A stretch of 64,000 nucleotides of DNA from positions 124,001 to 188,000 of the forward strand of contig CAVUMM010000008.1 of NCBI GenBank assembly GCA_963742655.1. The letters run 5' to 3'. This document shows, piece by piece, positions 7,956-17,147 of the stretch. This DNA is from JAICLK01 sp963742655. GTDB lineage: Bacteria; Patescibacteriota; Saccharimonadia; Saccharimonadales; UBA4665. Each line of letters begins with the position of its first letter. Within the stretch, counting starts at the first letter, position 1. The notes under the pieces are model-generated. The model did no database searches. It was not told the DNA's origin and saw only the letters and a list, made by a program, of their open reading frames with translations. The position numbers and the translations under genes were made by a program.

Positions 7956-9854
7956 ATGACAGCACAGGAAATTCGCAAGCAGTATCTGGAATTCTTCAAA
8001 GCACGGGGACACAAGGTTATTTCGCGCGCACTTTTGGTGCCGCAAAACGACCCGACCACACTTTTCACTGGTAGCGGCATGCAACCGCTGGTGCCGTACC
8101 TTCTGGGTGAACAGCATCCCGACGGCACGCGTTTGGTCGATTCACAGCCGGTATTTCGCGCACAAGATATCGAAGAGGTCGGCGATAACCGCCATGACAC
8201 GTTGTTTGAAATGCTTGGTAACTGGAGCCTTGGTGACTATTTCAAAGCTGAGCAAATTCCCTGGATTTGGGAGCTTTTTACCAGTGAAATTGGACTTGAC
8301 CCGCAAAAATTGTATGTAACGTGTTTTATTGGTGACGACACCAACAACATTCCGCGCGACACGGAAAGCTCTGGCCTCTGGAAAAAGTTGTATGCCGAAA
8401 AAAATATCGAAGCCAAAGAGGCAGACTTAGGTGGCGAAGAATCTGCAGCTCAACGAGGTATACAGCCGGGCGAGCGGATTTTTTATTACGATGTAAAGAA
8501 AAACTGGTGGTCACGCGCCGGTACGCCAGCGGAAATGCCGGTTGGTGAGCCGGGCGGAACGACGAGTGAAGTGTTTTACGAGTTCGATTTCGTAGAGCAC
8601 AATCCGGAATACGGCGAACATTGCCACCCAAATTGCGACTGTGGCAAGTTCGTTGAAATCGGTAACAGCGTGTTTATGGAATACGTCAAGACCGAAAAAG
8701 GTTTTGAAAAGTTGCCAAAGCAGAATGTTGACTGCGGCGTTGGATTGGAGCGTGCCGCCATGGCGGCCATTAATAGCCCGGATGTATTCAAAATCAGCAT
8801 TTTGTGGCCGATCGTACAAAAACTGGAGGAAATTTCCGGCAAAAAATATGACAGCCACACCGAAAGCATGCGTGTCATCGCCGACCACTTGCGCGCCGCG
8901 ACATTCCTGGCGGTCGACAGCGTCGTGCCAAGCAACAAAACGCAAGGTTATGTGATGCGCCGGCTCATACGCCGCGCGATTCGCTATGCGTTTGAGCTAG
9001 GTGTCGAACAGAATTTCCTGGAGCAAGTAGTGCCAACAATAGCTGACCTGTATAAGGACGATTATCCCGAAGTTGCGGCTAACCGCGAAAAAGTTGTCGA
9101 AGTGCTTGTAAAAGAAGAAAAAATCTTCCGCCAGACGTTGCGCCGCGGTCTTCGCGAATTCGAGAAGTTGGTGCAAAAAAATTCGAAAAAATTAAGTGGT
9201 GATATTGTTTTTGAGCTCTACGACACATATGGTTTCCCGACGGAATTGAGCTTGGAAGAAGCTTTTAAGCAAAACGTTAAAGTAGATGACGAATGGCAAA
9301 ATCAATTTGATGCGAAGATGTCCGAGCAGCGCGCACGCAGTCAAACTGCGTTCAAAGGTACCTTCAAGGGCGGGCTTGGCGGGCAGACGTTGCAGCACAA
9401 GAAGTACCACACGGCAACCCATCTGATGTACCAGGCGCTTCGCGATGTATTGGGGCCGCATGTTATCCAGCGCGGATCAAATATTACCGAAGAGCGTTTG
9501 CGCTTTGACTTCAGCCATCCCGAAAAAATGACGCCGGAGCAGATTAGCAAGGTCGAAGACGTTGTCAACCAGCAGATCAAGAACGATTTAATGGTGTCGT
9601 TCGAGGAATATCCGACTAAAGTCGCCATCGAAGAAAAAGGCGCGCTCGGCCAGTTCGGCGACCGCTATGGCGACACCGTCAAAGTCTACAAAATGATCGC
9701 AGACGGCGCCGACAAGCCATTCAGCTTTGAAATCTGCGGCGGCCCGCACGTCGAAAACACCGGGCAACTCGCGGAGGAAGGTAAAACTTTCAAAATCATC
9801 AAAGAAGAGAGTTCGTCCGCCGGCATCCGCCGCATCAAAGCCGTGTTGTCATAG
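7956..9854 (+). CDS. alaS: Alanyl-tRNA synthetase, short form
   Basis: Charges tRNA-Ala. 632 residues against about 870 for typical bacterial enzymes. The aminoacylation core starts directly (YLEFFKARGHK, SGMQPLVPYLLGE, NVDCGVGLERAAM), followed by the tRNA-binding region. The editing-domain zinc ligands are present: H485 and H489 (HTATH), C594 and H598 (CGGPH). The protein ends soon after the last motif, so the DHHA1/C-Ala domain is missing. AAGGAG at 7944-7949 sits 6 bases before the ATG. Expression is probably controlled by the T-box upstream. The next gene starts 7 bases downstream and may be co-transcribed. Confidence 0.97.
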   Translation: MTAQEIRKQYLEFFKARGHKVISRALLVPQNDPTTLFTGSGMQPLVPYLLGEQHPDGTRLVDSQPVFRAQDIEEVGDNRHDTLFEMLGNWSLGDYFKAEQIPWIWELFTSEIGLDPQKLYVTCFIGDDTNNIPRDTESSGLWKKLYAEKNIEAKEADLGGEESAAQRGIQPGERIFYYDVKKNWWSRAGTPAEMPVGEPGGTTSEVFYEFDFVEHNPEYGEHCHPNCDCGKFVEIGNSVFMEYVKTEKGFEKLPKQNVDCGVGLERAAMAAINSPDVFKISILWPIVQKLEEISGKKYDSHTESMRVIADHLRAATFLAVDSVVPSNKTQGYVMRRLIRRAIRYAFELGVEQNFLEQVVPTIADLYKDDYPEVAANREKVVEVLVKEEKIFRQTLRRGLREFEKLVQKNSKKLSGDIVFELYDTYGFPTELSLEEAFKQNVKVDDEWQNQFDAKMSEQRARSQTAFKGTFKGGLGGQTLQHKKYHTATHLMYQALRDVLGPHVIQRGSNITEERLRFDFSHPEKMTPEQISKVEDVVNQQIKNDLMVSFEEYPTKVAIEEKGALGQFGDRYGDTVKVYKMIADGADKPFSFEICGGPHVENTGQLAEEGKTFKIIKEESSSAGIRRIKAVLS

Positions 9855-9861
9855 TCATCAC

Positions 9862-10518
9862 ATGTTAGCCGTCCCGGAAATTTCAGTGATAAACGGATCG
9901 AGAACCGTACACTTTGGACCGGTTACTGACGAAATTGCTGACCGTTTTGCTGGAAGTCAGTTACCGGACGCGGCCGTGCATGAGTATTTCCTAGGATATC
10001 TAAATGAAGCCGATACGGTTGCGTGGGGAGTGCGATCGACGGAAGCCGGACGCGACCAAGAGGAAGTCGCTCAAGCCGTGGGAATCGTTGCGCTGTCAAG
10101 CTATGGCCGCGAAATGCCTGATGCGGCGGAAATTGATAACGCGCACCAGGTTTGGTATGGGATGATTTCAAACGACCGAAAAAGACGATCTGATATTCGT
10201 GTCCCAACCGCGGCTATTGCTGCGGCGATAGCAACCGGTTACGGCTTGCGATTTTATGATCATCTGTATTTTCTGGCATATAATCTAAGTGACAAATTTA
10301 GCATGGCAAAGTTCACCGAAGCCGGCGGGTTGGGCTATTCATTGCGAGGCCCTATGCTGGTAGGTGATGTTGAAGTCCCTGAAATGGAAATTTTTCGAAC
10401 GGTATTTGGCAGCCCGGAAGATGGTGATTACGTACCGCTGGCGCTCAGGAGCCTAAGCAAGAAACTTCAACTGGTATCCGATATTTCATCTTTGCCAAGA
10501 GGTGACCCGGGCGCCTAA
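9862..10518 (+). CDS. Unknown protein, possibly GNAT-like; tandem paralogue 1
   Basis: 218 residues from the ATG at 9862, which lies just after the alaS stop; longer readings would run inside alaS. It is paralogous to the next gene: shared landmarks are the HFGPVT/HLGLVT start, WGVR, GIVALSSYGR/GVVAISDYDR, ATGYGL, LAYNL/LAYQL and the GYSLRGPMLVGDVEV/GYEYIEPVYVGNVGI end. The order of strands and helices, ending in a GLGY/KLGY turn, is reminiscent of GNAT acetyltransferases, but no acetyl-CoA loop is clear. It may be part of the alaS transcript. Confidence 0.72.
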   Translation: MLAVPEISVINGSRTVHFGPVTDEIADRFAGSQLPDAAVHEYFLGYLNEADTVAWGVRSTEAGRDQEEVAQAVGIVALSSYGREMPDAAEIDNAHQVWYGMISNDRKRRSDIRVPTAAIAAAIATGYGLRFYDHLYFLAYNLSDKFSMAKFTEAGGLGYSLRGPMLVGDVEVPEMEIFRTVFGSPEDGDYVPLALRSLSKKLQLVSDISSLPRGDPGA

Positions 10519-10553
10519 GTTATTACAGTAATGTTAATTTAGGATAAGTTTGT

Positions 10554-11201
10554 ATGATTCAAGGTCCGAGCATCGAAATCGCAGCCGGACGTAACCGGAT
10601 GGTTCATCTTGGTTTAGTCACACAAGACTGTATTGATAAATTTCTCGCCAACCCGGTGCCCGATCCGAAAATACAAGAAGTATTGATGGCTGATTTATAC
10701 GATGATGACACCACTTCATGGGGAGTACGATGTATTGCCGGTAGAGGGAATCGCCAGAAAGTACAAACAATTGGCGTCGTGGCGATTTCAGACTATGATC
10801 GTATATTTGATGAAGACGGAGAGGTCGACTTTGCTCACGCCGTGTGGTTTGGCGGAACCAGTGGCAACTGGCCGCCGCGATATCAACGTAGGTTGGCTGC
10901 CGGTACGATCGCCGTTGCAGCCGCTACAGGTTACGGGTTGCAGCAATATGAAGCACTGTATTTGCTGGCGTATCAGCTTAATAAGACGTTGAATATTGTA
11001 CATTACATCGACGCTGAAAAACTCGGTTATGAATATATCGAACCGGTGTATGTCGGCAATGTCGGCATATGGGAAATGGTGGTTGACCAGTGTGAATATG
11101 ATGAGCCTGCGGACAATAATTATCTTCTGCCGGTACTTAGGCGGCTGAGCCAACGTTTGATGTTGACGGAAAATACTGAAGCACCGCCAGCTTCCTCTTG
11201 A
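10554..11201 (+). CDS. Unknown protein, possibly GNAT-like; tandem paralogue 2
   Basis: 215 residues, paralogue of the preceding gene (alignable over the whole length, roughly a third identical by eye). The conserved core includes WGVRCIAG, IGVVAISDYDR, AHAVWFGG, AAATGYGL, LYLLAYQLN and EKLGYEYIEPVYVGNVG. A weak promoter (TTATTA, GATAAG at 10543-10548) ends 5 bases before the ATG. It lies 36 bases before the helicase-like gene. A GNAT-like fold is a guess from the pattern; no catalytic residue can be named. Tandem duplication followed by divergence suggests related but distinct substrates or a heteromer. Confidence 0.72.
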   Translation: MIQGPSIEIAAGRNRMVHLGLVTQDCIDKFLANPVPDPKIQEVLMADLYDDDTTSWGVRCIAGRGNRQKVQTIGVVAISDYDRIFDEDGEVDFAHAVWFGGTSGNWPPRYQRRLAAGTIAVAAATGYGLQQYEALYLLAYQLNKTLNIVHYIDAEKLGYEYIEPVYVGNVGIWEMVVDQCEYDEPADNNYLLPVLRRLSQRLMLTENTEAPPASS

Positions 11202-11202
11202 G

Positions 11203-11231
11203 TTGCGTGAACAATCAAAAATTGGCATAGT
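11203..11231 (+). promoter_or_regulatory. Promoter of the helicase-like gene, leaderless type
   Basis: TTGCGT (11203-11208), 17 bases, CATAGT (11226-11231). The -10 box ends 6 bases before the ATG at 11238, so the mRNA would start almost at the start codon. Confidence 0.55.
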
Positions 11232-11237
11232 GTTGGT

Positions 11238-14200
11238 ATGGGGAAAGTCGTGCCGCTCAGGCAAGGCGAGCAGGCCGGTTTCGACCAGCCAGACGTTGAG
11301 CAGAACTATGCGAGCATGCTTCTGGTTGGCTCTGGAATTCTATCACCGGAAACGGTGGAGCGTTTATCATCAACGGATCAAGCCCAGGCTGCGCTGGCAT
11401 TAATTTTAACCCGTGATTTTTATAGTGACAGGACGGGAAACGCGGTTGATCCCGATCAACGAAACATGGCCGCGTCTCTTTTAGGAGTCGGAGAAATTGC
11501 CGTTAGTATGGCAGGCGACCCGGAGCAAGCTGCCGAACAGCGGGAGCAAGCGCTCGAAGCGGTAATTGGGGATATTCGGGTTCTTCGAAAAAGACTTGGC
11601 GAATTGACACTCGGCGCGGCGCTGGACGAAAGATTTGCGGCGTTACGAAGCGCATTTGAAACAAATCAATTCGGCCAGAGACTCAGCCTCGTCCCGTTAA
11701 TTGAAGAAAGCGCTGCCGAGTCGGGAGTGCGGGCTGGTATGGCTGGGCGCCGGCATGCTATGTTGCGTAATTATGGCTCGTTCCTGGACACGGTTCGTTC
11801 AGAAAATCCGAATGATGCACGCGGCAGGCGGCAGCAACCGGTCTACGAAAAAATCGCTGAGTTTTTTGGGCGTGAACCGGAAGGCGACGATCCAAGAGGA
11901 GGATTGATTCACTTCGCGATGTCGTCAGGCAAAGGCGTAATTGCGGCGAAGACTATCGCAGCCGTGGGAATCGGGCAGCCAGTCGGTGCGGGCGAACAAC
12001 CGTTAAGCGCATTATGGCTGGCTCCGAAATTGTCAGATCTTGACGAAGCAAAAGAAAAACTCAGCGAATATGCACCAGAAGTGGCAACTGGCGAAGATTG
12101 GTCAACGGATGCGGCGCAGCCACCTGTAACTAGAAAAACATATAAGTGGCTCGTTTCAATCAGCGATGCTGAATTTGAGCGGTTGTGCGGAGGCGTAGAC
12201 ATGGTTGTCGGAAATGAGATCCACCGCGCGCTCGGGCCTAAATTGAGCGCACGCATGCGTACATTGATGCAGAATAAACTGGTACTTGGCTTAACCGCGA
12301 CCGACAGGTTTACGGACCCTGAAGACGAAGCGGAAACTGCCAGAAGCGTCAGGAATATTTTAGGCTTAGAGACTATTGATCAACTGTCGGTGCCTGATTC
12401 GCTTGATATGAATATTGCGAATGGCGTCCAGTTATTTGCGATTGCAAGCGGCAGGACCCTGCATATAGATTCAAAGCGGGATACGTTCACGGAAAAAGAC
12501 CTTGAGCCGCTGCTTAACGACACGGAACGCAATCAACGCATTGCGGATGTCGTGTGTATGCTCGTGGAGCTGGGCAGATCGGGTATTGTGTCGTGTGTGT
12601 GGGGGGCAGACGAGGAATTTCATTCCGTAGCCCATGCCCGCCGTCTTGCCAGGCTAGTCGATGGATTAAGGGTGGTGGATGCGGAAACGCAACAGATTAA
12701 GACAATTCGCGCGGCAGCGATAGGCGGTTATCAAAAAAGACGCAAGCGGAAAGAGCTCTGGGATAAGTTTAACGAAGGCGAAATTGATGTGCTTTTCCAT
12801 TCGAAATACCTAACCGAAAATGTGGATAGCGATAAAATCGAATTTGTATTTGAAGTCGCACCGCGAGGTTCAATCGTAGATGTTACACAGGAATTCGGAC
12901 GCGGCGGCAGGTTAAAAGATAGACTGACGATCTGTATCCAGCTGATCGATACGATATTCAGCGGCAGGAACAGGGGCAAGTTATATACGTTCTTTCATGT
13001 AGTCGGGATGCCTGAATTATCCCCGATCGTGCAGGGAACGGTCATAGGTCGTCCCGGTTATACCAGCCATCCGGGCAGATCGGGCAAAGAATACGATGAC
13101 GGACGTATCGAAATTCGGCAATTTCCAATGCATCTGCTAGAAGCAGTTCAAGAATATAACGGGGTGGTATTGGCATCATTAAGTGTCGGTTTTAGAAAAC
13201 CGCCGCCAAAGGGCTGGCCGCCGTCAACCCGTGCGATGCTAAACGAATTCGGCCTGACTGCAACATCATCACTGCTCCACGGGCTCGACGCATTTCCGCG
13301 CGGCGAAGATGCTGAGCCGCCTTATTTTCGAAGGGGTGGCAGCATAAGGGGGCGGGCTTATTACATAAATCCGGCTGCGCTTGCGTGGGCTCGAAAAAAT
13401 GAAATATTTAAACGCGCTGAAGGCGAACCGGTACTACTGGCAGACATAAAACGCAGCCGGAAAATTTCTGCCTCCAAGCTTGACACGGTTTTGGGTGTGC
13501 TCGGAATATCGCCTGATTGGGCGCATTTTCCCTCCCGCACAAACCGAAAATTACCGTTTGTGACCGCTGATGAAAATTCCAGAATAGAAGCTTTTCTCGA
13601 TAGCGAGTATGTATCCTACGATCCATTAAAAGATGTATCTGTGCAGGATATGGCCGCGGCGCTGGGAAGGCACAGGACCCGGGTTAACGAACATGTCACG
13701 AGGTCCAACAAAGTTCTACCGGACAGCCAAAAGAGATTTTTCTATAACAGGCACGTTGCCGGAGCGCCAAAACTTTCATTTTGTTTAACACCGCCCAATG
13801 CCCGCCAGGTAATTGATGAATTGGGCCGCGGAATACCCGCGGACGCCGTTATACTTGGCGACTTGCCTTCACGGATGAACCTCGAAGCAAGCGAGGCTGC
13901 CGATGTGCCCTACTTGCTGAAAATATCGCCGTTTCGATGGAATGTCGTGACTCAAAAAATATTTGCACCGGAAAACGGTATAGCTTGGCTGTCGGCTGAA
14001 GATGCGGTAAATTTTGCCTTTTGGGCGCGGGGAAGCCGTCGCGCCAGAAGCACCATGGGGATTCTTGAGCCCGTTGCCGGGCTTAACGGGTCCGAATTCG
14101 CAGAATTGGACGGCGCGCTATTTGACCTGCGCCGCCCGAGCCGGCTTCCGCGGCGATTGGCGGCGCAAGTATATGGAAAAGCACTGCAACGTGGCGGCTT

Positions 14201-14411
14201 ACACCGGCTTGACGGACTTGAACGGAGCACACTGGAAGGCTTATTCGTCCAGGGCGGTAACGTCATGGAGGTAGTCACCGATTTGATTGGCGGTGAGCGT
14301 ATCACGGCGCCTGCCAAGCCGCTCGTGACAAACCTCCCGCAGTATTACGCGCGGCAGCTCGACAACTTTTTGGTCGGCGTCCTTGCTAAAATAAAAGTCA
14401 GGGTAAACTGA
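11238..14411 (+). CDS. Large SF2 helicase-like protein with degenerate motifs
   Basis: 1057 residues. An N-terminal region of about 200 residues has no known motif. Then come the marks of a superfamily 2 helicase: motif I as SSGKG at 229-233 (usual GxGKT/S changed), motif II as NEIH at 326-329 (usual DExH, first Asp replaced), motif III as TAT in LGLTATDRF, and a motif VI-like EFGRGGRLKD at 552-561. After about 620 there is a long C-terminal half with HTH-like MAAALGRHRTRVNEHV. The changes in motifs I and II make ATP hydrolysis doubtful; it could be a remodelled ATPase or a nucleic-acid-binding scaffold. The stop overlaps the start of the WhiB-like gene (TGATG), so the two are translationally coupled. 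Confidence 0.8.
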   Translation: MGKVVPLRQGEQAGFDQPDVEQNYASMLLVGSGILSPETVERLSSTDQAQAALALILTRDFYSDRTGNAVDPDQRNMAASLLGVGEIAVSMAGDPEQAAEQREQALEAVIGDIRVLRKRLGELTLGAALDERFAALRSAFETNQFGQRLSLVPLIEESAAESGVRAGMAGRRHAMLRNYGSFLDTVRSENPNDARGRRQQPVYEKIAEFFGREPEGDDPRGGLIHFAMSSGKGVIAAKTIAAVGIGQPVGAGEQPLSALWLAPKLSDLDEAKEKLSEYAPEVATGEDWSTDAAQPPVTRKTYKWLVSISDAEFERLCGGVDMVVGNEIHRALGPKLSARMRTLMQNKLVLGLTATDRFTDPEDEAETARSVRNILGLETIDQLSVPDSLDMNIANGVQLFAIASGRTLHIDSKRDTFTEKDLEPLLNDTERNQRIADVVCMLVELGRSGIVSCVWGADEEFHSVAHARRLARLVDGLRVVDAETQQIKTIRAAAIGGYQKRRKRKELWDKFNEGEIDVLFHSKYLTENVDSDKIEFVFEVAPRGSIVDVTQEFGRGGRLKDRLTICIQLIDTIFSGRNRGKLYTFFHVVGMPELSPIVQGTVIGRPGYTSHPGRSGKEYDDGRIEIRQFPMHLLEAVQEYNGVVLASLSVGFRKPPPKGWPPSTRAMLNEFGLTATSSLLHGLDAFPRGEDAEPPYFRRGGSIRGRAYYINPAALAWARKNEIFKRAEGEPVLLADIKRSRKISASKLDTVLGVLGISPDWAHFPSRTNRKLPFVTADENSRIEAFLDSEYVSYDPLKDVSVQDMAAALGRHRTRVNEHVTRSNKVLPDSQKRFFYNRHVAGAPKLSFCLTPPNARQVIDELGRGIPADAVILGDLPSRMNLEASEAADVPYLLKISPFRWNVVTQKIFAPENGIAWLSAEDAVNFAFWARGSRRARSTMGILEPVAGLNGSEFAELDGALFDLRRPSRLPRRLAAQVYGKALQRGGLHRLDGLERSTLEGLFVQGGNVMEVVTDLIGGERITAPAKPLVTNLPQYYARQLDNFLVGVLAKIKVRVN

Positions 14412-15652
14412 TGTCGCAATTATCTGACGCAACACAAAGCAGGGAATTATTAGCCTTGGATGGTTTTGCATCTGATTGGCTGGCCGAATTGCCAGACGAA
14501 GCGGTGCTGTCACTCGGGACGCAGCTGTTACTGGGGCAAGTTGAACTTGACGGGCCTCGTTTTCCGCCTGCCGAGGACAGCCAGACGGGGGAAGCCGCGG
14601 TACAGCCATCCGCAGAAGAGACTCCCAGATTTGTCGCTGCCGTGGCCGTCGCGGAAAGTTCAGCGGCTGATGAGGTCGAGACATCGGATGGCGAGCATTT
14701 TCTTGTGGAGATTGAATCGATTTACGCTGGAATGTCCGATGCCGAACGTGCCGTCTGCGAAGAACGGATGTTCGCAATCTTGCCTAAAACGCTCAAATCT
14801 GCCGTCAACGCGAATATCAACATCAAAAAAACCTTGGCCGAAATGTACGGCACCGGATCTATGCGTGACTGGCAGGCACCGAAGTATTCACATCCTTATC
14901 GCCAAACAGTTGAAGCAACAGTGTTACAGGCGGCTAGAATTTGCCAAACTAATGATACGCTCGCTTTAGTGAAATGGGTGGCCGCACAACCTACGGTACC
15001 AAAGAGCCCCTTTGTTTTTCTGGCGGCAGCAAAGGAACTTTGGCAAGGGCCTGACGTGCCGCTCGATGCGAGCATGGCTGACTTGCGCGCGTTAGCGCAG
15101 TCGCATCTGGCTAGGTGCGGATATATCAAACTTAAGTTTAAACCGGCCATTGCGATGCTTTATGGTTTCGGCGAAGATGATGGAGGTGTCCATCGCTACA
15201 AAGCGGTGGCAAATTGTCTCGAGCTCAGCAGGGACGAAATCATTGATTGTGAACGCGATACATTATTGTTGGAAAAAGGGGGTGAACTAAAAATTATATT
15301 AGATCCGGCTGGGGTAAATTTAAAGCTGGCGCGATTGATTCTGTCGGGCTCGGATCGTGTCAGCCCTAAGTGGCAATTGCGGATGGATTGCAATGAAATT
15401 GACCCGGATGCTTTATTTGTAGCCGGTGCGGCTCAGCATCGAGTCAAACAAGAGGTATGCGGAAAATGCAGAGTGGTCGCCGAGTGTCTGGCGGACGCGC
15501 TTGTTCGCAGGGACCAGTGGGGTGTTGCCGGCCGCATGTCCGACAGGGAGCGCAGGGGGATCAGGCTTAAAGTCATGGCAGGCCGTCCCCGTCTATGGGC
15601 CAGATTAATGATAGAGGCTGCGGCCAGGGCCGAAGAAGCCATTGCTTCATGA
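14411..15652 (+). CDS. Sigma-region-4-like / WhiB-like fusion regulator
   Basis: 413 residues. The C-terminal part (about 320-385) is WhiB-like: cysteines 327, 350, 353 and 359 give C-x22-C-x2-C-x5-C, the Fe-S cluster pattern, followed by DQWGVAGRMSDRERR, which matches the WhiB tryptophan turn and basic tail. Residues about 240-290 (AIAMLYGFGEDDGGVHRY, then LELSRDEIIDCERDTLLLEK) resemble region 4 of sigma-70 factors in the GLDDG and HTH pattern. WhiB proteins of Actinobacteria are known to bind sigma region 4, so this would join both partners in one chain. The N-terminal 230 residues are unassigned. Overlaps the helicase-like gene by one base. WhiB-like call good; sigma4-like call moderate. 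Confidence 0.8.
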   Translation: MSQLSDATQSRELLALDGFASDWLAELPDEAVLSLGTQLLLGQVELDGPRFPPAEDSQTGEAAVQPSAEETPRFVAAVAVAESSAADEVETSDGEHFLVEIESIYAGMSDAERAVCEERMFAILPKTLKSAVNANINIKKTLAEMYGTGSMRDWQAPKYSHPYRQTVEATVLQAARICQTNDTLALVKWVAAQPTVPKSPFVFLAAAKELWQGPDVPLDASMADLRALAQSHLARCGYIKLKFKPAIAMLYGFGEDDGGVHRYKAVANCLELSRDEIIDCERDTLLLEKGGELKIILDPAGVNLKLARLILSGSDRVSPKWQLRMDCNEIDPDALFVAGAAQHRVKQEVCGKCRVVAECLADALVRRDQWGVAGRMSDRERRGIRLKVMAGRPRLWARLMIEAAARAEEAIAS

Positions 15653-15731
15653 TGTGTTGTGCAAATAGTGTGAGCAGCCACGGCTTGAATCCGCAGGCAA
15701 GAGTTGTGAACGGTGCAACAAATCCGGTGCA

Positions 15732-15740
15732 TGCTATAAT
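15732..15740 (+). promoter_or_regulatory. Extended -10 promoter of the FtsA/PilM-like gene
   Basis: TGCTATAAT forms an extended -10 element; the -35 is weak. It ends 11 bases before the ATG at 15752, so the 5' UTR is about 4 bases and there is no Shine-Dalgarno. Confidence 0.7.
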
Positions 15741-15751
15741 TATTCTCGATT

Positions 15752-17095
15752 ATGCTAAACAAATTTAAGACGTTAAGCCGCACTGCTTTAGATAAAGCGA
15801 AAGTGGTTGCCAAAGAGGCTGCGGCTGAGGCTAAAGCCAACGCCAAACGCCCAGCCGAAGACCAGTATGTCGTGGCACTCGATATTGGAACTGAATTTGT
15901 CAAGGCGCTGATCGGCAAAGTCCCGGCCAGCGGCGATGATGTGGAAATAGTTGGCGTGGGTCGGCAGCACCAGAGTTTGAGCGACATGCAAGCCGGCGCG
16001 ATTTCGGATATCACCAGTGTCGTCGAAAATTGCGACAAAGCCCTGAACCAGGCCGAGCAACAGGCCGGCGTAAGTGTTCGTACGGCGATTATCGGCATTG
16101 CCGGCGAATTAGTGAAAGGCACGACCACTACGGTCCGGTGCGCGCGCAAGGATGCCAGCAAACCGTTGGATATCGGTGAAATGGAGCGCATTATCAAACT
16201 GGTGCAACAGCGGGCTGAGACCAAGGCGAAGCAGCAGCTGGCGGTAGAACTTGGCGGCAAAACTGTCGAGGTACGTCTGGTCAATAGCGCCTTGGTGAAT
16301 ATCGAAATCGACGGCTATCCGGTCACCAATCCAATCGGATTCCAAGGTAAAGATGTCGTAGTGCAGCTATACACGGCATTCGCACCGATGATTCACATCG
16401 GAGCCCTGGAGCGCACCGCACAGCAGCTCGATCTGGATTTGCTGGCCGTGGCGGCAGAACCGTTCGCGGTGGCCCGTTCGGTTATCGGCGACAATCCGAA
16501 TGCTACGCTCAGTGCCATCCTGATGGACGTCGGCGGCGGCACGACTGACATTGCCGTCATTAATGATGGCGGCGTGCAAGGCACCAAGATGTTCGGTATC
16601 GGCGGACGCGCCTACACGCGTTCTATCGAGCGTGACGTAGGCGTGGAGTTTACAGCCGCCGAGCAATTGAAACTTGGCCTGGATTCCGGCAGGATCCCTG
16701 ACCACAAGCTCGATGCCGTGAAGAAGGCGCTCGAAAAAACGCTGGATGTCTGGGTCAGCGGCGTGGAGCTTGCACTGCAGGAATTCGACAAGCTCGACCA
16801 TCTGCCATACCGCATGTTTTTGTGCGGCGGCGGTTCCAGTCTTGATATGCTGATGGAGCGTCTCGAATCAGCTGATTGGTACAAAGAACTGCCCTTCACC
16901 CGCAAGCCGGTCATCAAGCACATCCGCCCAGAGCAAGTTGTCGGCATCCATGACAAAACCGGCGATGTTACTGATCACACTTTCATCACGGCTATGGGAT
17001 TACTCCGGGTCGGCATGGATACGATGCGCTTTGCCGGAACAGGCGCCGCCGGGGCAAGTATCAAAGAAAAACTTGATAGAATGTTAAGAGTCTGA
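15752..17095 (+). CDS. FtsA/PilM-like actin-family ATPase
   Basis: 447 residues. After a Lys/Ala-rich N-terminal tail of about 40 residues comes the actin-fold phosphate-1 motif (ALDIGTEFVKALIG, about 43-56), an SHS2-type insert with AAIIGIAGELVKG-like text, the phosphate-2 motif DVGGGTTDIAV (from D259) and the adenosine motif FLCGGGSSL. These mark the FtsA/PilM branch of actin-like ATPases, which act at the inner face of the membrane in division or type IV pilus assembly. The following membrane protein gene supports a membrane-associated assembly. I cannot separate FtsA from PilM by eye. Near-leaderless start. Confidence 0.85.
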   Translation: MLNKFKTLSRTALDKAKVVAKEAAAEAKANAKRPAEDQYVVALDIGTEFVKALIGKVPASGDDVEIVGVGRQHQSLSDMQAGAISDITSVVENCDKALNQAEQQAGVSVRTAIIGIAGELVKGTTTTVRCARKDASKPLDIGEMERIIKLVQQRAETKAKQQLAVELGGKTVEVRLVNSALVNIEIDGYPVTNPIGFQGKDVVVQLYTAFAPMIHIGALERTAQQLDLDLLAVAAEPFAVARSVIGDNPNATLSAILMDVGGGTTDIAVINDGGVQGTKMFGIGGRAYTRSIERDVGVEFTAAEQLKLGLDSGRIPDHKLDAVKKALEKTLDVWVSGVELALQEFDKLDHLPYRMFLCGGGSSLDMLMERLESADWYKELPFTRKPVIKHIRPEQVVGIHDKTGDVTDHTFITAMGLLRVGMDTMRFAGTGAAGASIKEKLDRMLRV

Positions 17096-17147
17096 GCTAT
17101 GAAATTTAGGCACTATCGATTAGTCACTAAGTCACCCCAGCGGTTAA

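Noticed and set aside
11238..14411. Type I or III restriction subunit as identity of the helicase-like protein
   Set aside because: No methyltransferase or specificity subunit is next to it, no nuclease motif is visible, and motifs I and II are degenerate.
15433..16284. Minus-strand frame of 283 codons over the WhiB-like and FtsA/PilM-like genes
   Set aside because: Ser/Ala/Thr-rich shadow of two well supported plus-strand genes, without a ribosome-binding site.
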